Of a stretch of DNA of 64,000 nt, positions 60,575 to 64,000 are shown piece after piece. Made by a program: the position numbers and the translations under genes. Source of the DNA: an uncultured Clostridia bacterium (GTDB lineage Bacteria; Bacillota; Clostridia; Oscillospirales; Ruminococcaceae); the NCBI GenBank assembly GCA_947166945.1, contig CAMVGH010000001.1, positions 1-64,000 on the forward strand, written 5' to 3'. Position 1 is the stretch's first letter. Every line of letters begins with the position of its first letter. Below the pieces are notes generated by a model. It did no database searches, was not told the DNA's origin, and saw only the letters and a list, made by a program, of their open reading frames with translations.

Positions 60575-61687
60575 CTACGTTGTCTGCTTTTTCGCGGAGG
60601 AATCTGCGGTCGTTTCGGCTTCGACGGCTGTTTCGGTTTCGTTGCCGAATTTCGGAAGTTCGTCGAGGGTTATCACCTTATCGCTGTTGTAGATCACGGA
60701 AAGATTTTTTGGACTGTTTGCGGTGATGTAGTCGGTATGCCATATCATGAACCATGACCAGAGATCGCCGTCCCGCTCGAACCGCTCTATCGGCGGTACT
60801 TTCCCGCACTCATGGAATGCCATTGGCTTGTCTGTGATCTTAACGAGTTTGTCCCATGCAGATTTGTTTGTACTGTTGTCATAGGTGTCCGAACCGATTA
60901 TATCCACATACTCGTCGCCCGGATACCAGCCGTTCTTCACTTCACCCGAATATCCGAGTACCCATATCAGGTTGTTGAGACCGTATTCGTCGGTGAATTT
61001 ATCGTGCATGAGCTGCCACAGCTTTATAAAATTTTCGCTGCCGCCCTTGCCCCACCAGAACCACTGTCCGTCGAATTCATGGAATGGTCTCCATAACACG
61101 GGGACATCTGCGTCCCTTAGCTGCTGCAATGCCTTTGCCGCATTGTCCCAGCTCTTCATCATTGCATTATATTCGTCGGTGCCTTCGGTCAGCAGTTTGC
61201 TGAAGTCCGGCTTGTCATCGAGACTTTCCTGATAGCCGCTCCCGTTCACTCCGGTATGCCAGCAGATCGTGACAAGACCGCCCTTTGCGTCCCATTCCTC
61301 TGCCCGTTCCACAACTCCCGAAAAGTCATTGTTCATGAAATCAAGTCCGCGCATTGCGGGCAGCTTTCCGGTATTCTCGGAAATGTAGTCCATTTCATAA
61401 TCCGGTGAGCCCATCCATGTGGATTCCTGCTGACAGCTCAGCATATACTTTCCGAAATTGTCACAGATGTAGTCATAGACTTTCTGTGTTTTTTCCGACT
61501 TTAACGGGGACTGTGATATTTCATCGCCTGCGGGATCAGCATTTTGCTCGGTTGTGACAACTGCCTGTTCGTTCGGTGCCGCCGTGGTGATTTCCTCCGC
61601 TGTTGTTTCTGCGGTATTTGTGTTTCCGCAGGCGGATAACGCGATGACGGCAGCAAGGATAACTGCGGTGTGTCTGATTTTTTTCAT
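60575..61687 (-). CDS. Surface GH26 beta-mannanase (lipoprotein)
   Basis: This 370-residue protein has a lipoprotein signal ending ALSAC, a Thr/Glu-rich linker (about 22-62) and a GH26 barrel (about 65-345). The acid/base Glu is in VLWRPFHEFDGQWFWWG near 200 and the nucleophile Glu in MAFHECGKVPPIERF near 297. It would cut beta-1,4-mannan outside the cell. The C-terminus (residues about 350-370) is again Thr/Ala/Glu-rich linker, as though another module once followed; esterase-like sequence lies just beyond. Promoter and GGGAGG ribosome binding site are clear. Confidence 0.88.
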   Translation of the reverse strand: MKKIRHTAVILAAVIALSACGNTNTAETTAEEITTAAPNEQAVVTTEQNADPAGDEISQSPLKSEKTQKVYDYICDNFGKYMLSCQQESTWMGSPDYEMDYISENTGKLPAMRGLDFMNNDFSGVVERAEEWDAKGGLVTICWHTGVNGSGYQESLDDKPDFSKLLTEGTDEYNAMMKSWDNAAKALQQLRDADVPVLWRPFHEFDGQWFWWGKGGSENFIKLWQLMHDKFTDEYGLNNLIWVLGYSGEVKNGWYPGDEYVDIIGSDTYDNSTNKSAWDKLVKITDKPMAFHECGKVPPIERFERDGDLWSWFMIWHTDYITANSPKNLSVIYNSDKVITLDELPKFGNETETAVEAETTADSSAKKQTT

Positions 61688-61728
61688 ATCATATACCTCC
61701 CGTAATGTGAGTGATCTTCTATGCTTAT

Positions 61729-61757
61729 ATCATACCACCGAATGTTCAATTTTTCAA
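61729..61757 (-). promoter_or_regulatory. Promoter of the GH26 gene
   Basis: On the minus strand TTGAAA (61757-61752), 17 bases, TATGAT (61734-61729). Confidence 0.6.
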
Positions 61758-61874
61758 TATAAATATTTGAAAATCCGGAATAGATAAAATGTTCAGAAAA
61801 CAGAAGTTTTTGGAAATATCCGCGCTATAACGTGGATTTTTGCAAGTTATATATGAGAATTTTGCCGAATAGTA

Positions 61875-61903
61875 TTGACTTTTCATCTGCCTGCGCTTAT
61901 AAT
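61875..61903 (+). promoter_or_regulatory. Promoter of the AraC/GH42 operon
   Basis: TTGACT (61875-61880), 17 bases, TATAAT (61898-61903). The start codon GTG is 18 bases downstream, so the leader is short. Confidence 0.7.
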
Positions 61904-61921
61904 TTAAAAGAGGTGAAAATT

Positions 61922-62749
61922 GTGAATATTGAGGAGAGCATCTACCCATATAATCCGGAACTTTCCCGGCTGCCGTTCCTGCTTACAGGGATAGGCGGAA
62001 GCAGATATCAGGACAGTGTGACCCGTCCCGAGGGCTATCAGTGGCATCAGATACTTTTCTGCGCGGACGGAGAGGGCATACTTGAATATGACGGAAGGAC
62101 CGTTGAGCTGCACAAAAACACATTCGTCTATCTGCCGGCCTCTGAGCCTCATGAATACTATCCGGTCACAAAACAGTGGGAAGTAAACTGGATAACTTTT
62201 GACGGCAATAACTGCGCCGAAATTCTCGCTTCGCTCGGGATGAGCGGCGTGATAACAGCCGAAGCGGAAGATACCGCATATATGGAAGAATTATTCGGTA
62301 AGATGCTCACATCACAGAAAACCGATATCCTGTACAGCGGCTATACCTGCTCCGGGCTTGTATATGACTATATCATAGGTTTCCGGCGGCTGTTCGCTGC
62401 GGACGCGGACAACAGGAAGAGCCGCCGTATGTCTCTGCTCCTGCCGGCTCTGAAATATATGTACGACAACTATCGGGAGGATATCCCGATGACATTCTTA
62501 GCACAGCTCACGGGAGTGACCCACCAGCACTTCTGCCGACTGTTCCGCAGTACGATGAAAATGCGTCCGAATGATTATCTTACCGGCAGACGGATAGAGG
62601 AGGCAAAGAGAATGCTCCGTGAGAACAGGCTCACGGTCACTGAAATATCGGAAGCCTGCGGATTCCGTGACCCGGGATATTTCAGCACGACATTCAGAAA
62701 ATGTACGGGCGTATCCCCTGTGCTGTTCAGAAAACAACATATTGACTGA
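61922..62749 (+). CDS. AraC-family regulator next to GH42
   Basis: This 275-residue regulator has an N-terminal cupin-type sensing domain (about 20-150, with EYDGRTVELHKNTFVYLPAS) and a C-terminal double helix-turn-helix (about 175-272, ending CGFRDPGYFSTTFRKCTGVS). The GTG at 61922 is chosen because AAGAGGTG lies upstream and the promoter would place any earlier start before the transcript. It precedes the GH42 gene by 15 bases and likely activates it in response to a galactoside. Confidence 0.88.
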   Translation: MNIEESIYPYNPELSRLPFLLTGIGGSRYQDSVTRPEGYQWHQILFCADGEGILEYDGRTVELHKNTFVYLPASEPHEYYPVTKQWEVNWITFDGNNCAEILASLGMSGVITAEAEDTAYMEELFGKMLTSQKTDILYSGYTCSGLVYDYIIGFRRLFAADADNRKSRRMSLLLPALKYMYDNYREDIPMTFLAQLTGVTHQHFCRLFRSTMKMRPNDYLTGRRIEEAKRMLRENRLTVTEISEACGFRDPGYFSTTFRKCTGVSPVLFRKQHID

Positions 62750-62764
62750 CAGAAAGGAAAAGCA

Positions 62765-64000
62765 ATGATAATAGGCGTTGATTACTATCCCGAACACTGG
62801 GACAGGGAAATGTGGCAGGCGGACGTGGAGCTTATGGCGGAAACGGGCGTGAAAGTAGTCCGACTGGCTGAATTTGCATGGTGTCGGCTTGAACCGTCGG
62901 ACGGGGAATTCGATTTTTCATGGCTTGATGAAGCTATCGGTATGTTTGCGGATAACGGGATAGATGTCGTTATCGGCACTCCCACAAACTGCCCTCCGCG
63001 GTGGCTCTGCGCGAAGCACCCGGAGATACTTCCGGCGGGAGACAGCGGGAAAACGAATCCCATTGGCATACGCGGGCATCGCTGTCTCAACTCGCCTGTG
63101 TTCAGGGAATATGCCGGCCGTATAGTCGGAAGGCTCGCAGAGCATTACAAAGACAACAAATCGGTAATAGCGTGGCAGATAGATAACGAGCTTGAAGCGA
63201 ACATCTGTTACTGCGATACCTGCAATAAAAAGCACCGTGAATGGCTGAAGAACAGATACGGCTCTCTCGGTGCGCTGAACCGTGCTTACGGGAATGTGGT
63301 CTGGAGCGGAGAGTATTCTTCATGGGATCAGATAGATCCGCCATACGGCGGCTACAATCAGGCGTGGCTCAATCCTGCTTATATGCATGACTTTCAGCGC
63401 AGGGCCGCGGAAGATGTCACAGAGTTTGCGCGTTTTCAGGCGGATATTATCCGTTCCCGTATCGCCGGTGCAAAGATCACGACAAACACATGGTTCTGTA
63501 CAAACCTTCCTGATTTTTATGAGCTGTTTGATGAACTTGATTTTGTTTCCTATGACAACTACCCCACAACAAACATTCCCTATGACAGCGAGGATATCTT
63601 CACTCATGCCGTGCATCTCGATCTGATGCGCGGCATAAAGCGGAAAAACTTCTGGATAATGGAACAGCTCAGCGGAGGTATGGGCTGCTGGATGCCAATG
63701 CAGAAAACCACCCGTCCCGGCATGATAAAGGGGTACGCGCTTCAGGCGTTCGCTCACGGTGCGGACACTGTGGTGCATTTTCGCTGGCGTACTGCGAATA
63801 TCGGCGCTGAGATGCACTGGCACGGACTTATCGACCACTCGAACGTTCCCGGCAGACGTTTTTCCGAGTTTGCTGAGCTTTGCAAAGATGCCGAATCCCT
63901 CGCAGACCTTCGTGGTACACAGCTTCGGTCTGATATCGCGGTCATGTTCTCCGTAGGGAGCGAGGCCGCATTCAGGCTGCAGCCGCAGACCGACGGCTAT
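62765..64000 (+). CDS. GH42 beta-galactosidase, 3' end outside window
   Basis: The first 412 residues of a GH42 enzyme (usual length about 650-690) are visible. They begin MIIGVDYYPEHWDREMWQAD, with VIGTPTNCPPRWL near 72, the acid/base Glu in VIAWQIDNELEANICYCDTC (with Cys residues of the zinc site) near 145, and the nucleophile Glu in FWIMEQLSGG near 300. There is no signal peptide, so it is cytoplasmic. It would hydrolyse galacto-oligosaccharides, fitting pectic arabinogalactan use together with the arabinan locus. Cotranscribed with the AraC gene. Confidence 0.93.
   Translation, partial: MIIGVDYYPEHWDREMWQADVELMAETGVKVVRLAEFAWCRLEPSDGEFDFSWLDEAIGMFADNGIDVVIGTPTNCPPRWLCAKHPEILPAGDSGKTNPIGIRGHRCLNSPVFREYAGRIVGRLAEHYKDNKSVIAWQIDNELEANICYCDTCNKKHREWLKNRYGSLGALNRAYGNVVWSGEYSSWDQIDPPYGGYNQAWLNPAYMHDFQRRAAEDVTEFARFQADIIRSRIAGAKITTNTWFCTNLPDFYELFDELDFVSYDNYPTTNIPYDSEDIFTHAVHLDLMRGIKRKNFWIMEQLSGGMGCWMPMQKTTRPGMIKGYALQAFAHGADTVVHFRWRTANIGAEMHWHGLIDHSNVPGRRFSEFAELCKDAESLADLRGTQLRSDIAVMFSVGSEAAFRLQPQTDGY

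Noticed and set aside
1..64000. CRISPR arrays, tRNA and rRNA genes, insertion sequences
   Set aside because: I looked for regular spaced repeats, cloverleaf arms with CCA-type ends, and transposase motifs, and saw none beyond the partial integrase at the left edge.

Overview
The window looks like a chromosome segment of a fibre-degrading gut or rumen Clostridium-class Firmicute, most like Ruminococcus or another Oscillospiraceae member. The reasons are AGGAGG-type ribosome binding sites, many near-perfect TTGACA-17-TATAAT promoters, Thr/Ala-rich linkers after lipoprotein signals, the YtrA/YtrB regulator-transporter pair, a TIGR02172-like kinase family, and a large intracellular plus surface arabinan-degradation locus. 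The taxonomic call is inference from gene content; no rRNA, tRNA or CRISPR array was seen.

Layout. 1-2 kb: a tyrosine integrase running off the left edge, abutting a truncated CydD-like ABC exporter, a small membrane protein and an internally deleted panE remnant. 2.2-4.8 kb: a three-gene ABC-2 exporter. 5.1-10.1 kb: a methyltransferase-STAS fusion divergent from a LolD/FtsX-type ABC system, sharing a region with two consensus promoters and a palindromic operator. 10.4-14.2 kb: a tetR, PEP-utilising phosphotransferase, PAP2 phosphatase operon. 14.5-17.1 kb: a partly decayed STAS cluster (STAS/flavodoxin remnant, intact STAS-kinase fusion, methyltransferase-STAS remnant). 17.1-20.7 kb: a ytrA-ytrB-permease operon. 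21.0-23.1 kb: a three-gene amino-deoxysugar cassette. 23.2-26.8 kb: a stand-alone kinase paralogue and an amino-acid ABC protein with two binding domains fused to the permease.

26.9-57.1 kb is an L-arabinan utilisation locus. On the minus strand GH127, GH51, a FGGY pentulose kinase and araD form a cytoplasmic operon. On the plus strand, after an AraC regulator, a surface GH43 endo-arabinanase starts a long operon with two sugar ABC importers (a 990-residue binding protein with two permeases, and a lipoprotein-type binding protein with two permeases), an NHL-Yip1 membrane protein, a DUF5696-like membrane-anchored protein, a LamG lipoprotein, a cytoplasmic exo-acting GH43, one MsmK-type ATPase and a lone RelB/DinJ antitoxin. 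An AraR-type repressor (GntR head, LacI-like ligand domain) is divergent from a large surface GH51. A palindrome matching 15 of 16 positions of the Bacillus AraR operator as I remember it lies upstream of the GH43 operon. Surface enzymes would cut arabinan, the importers take up oligosaccharides, and intracellular GH43/GH51/GH127 release L-arabinose for the kinase and epimerase. No araA isomerase is in the window.

57-64 kb: an epimerase fragment fused to the end of the GH51 gene, a glycosyltransferase, a truncated flippase, mnmM, a GH26 mannanase followed by an esterase C-terminal remnant, and an AraC/GH42 beta-galactosidase pair running off the right edge. A recurring theme is genes that keep both ends or one end but have lost the middle (panE, STAS-flavodoxin, methyltransferase-STAS, epimerase, esterase, flippase). 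The best candidates for undescribed biology are the Yip1/DUF5696 dual-importer module and the set of STAS domains fused to enzymes.
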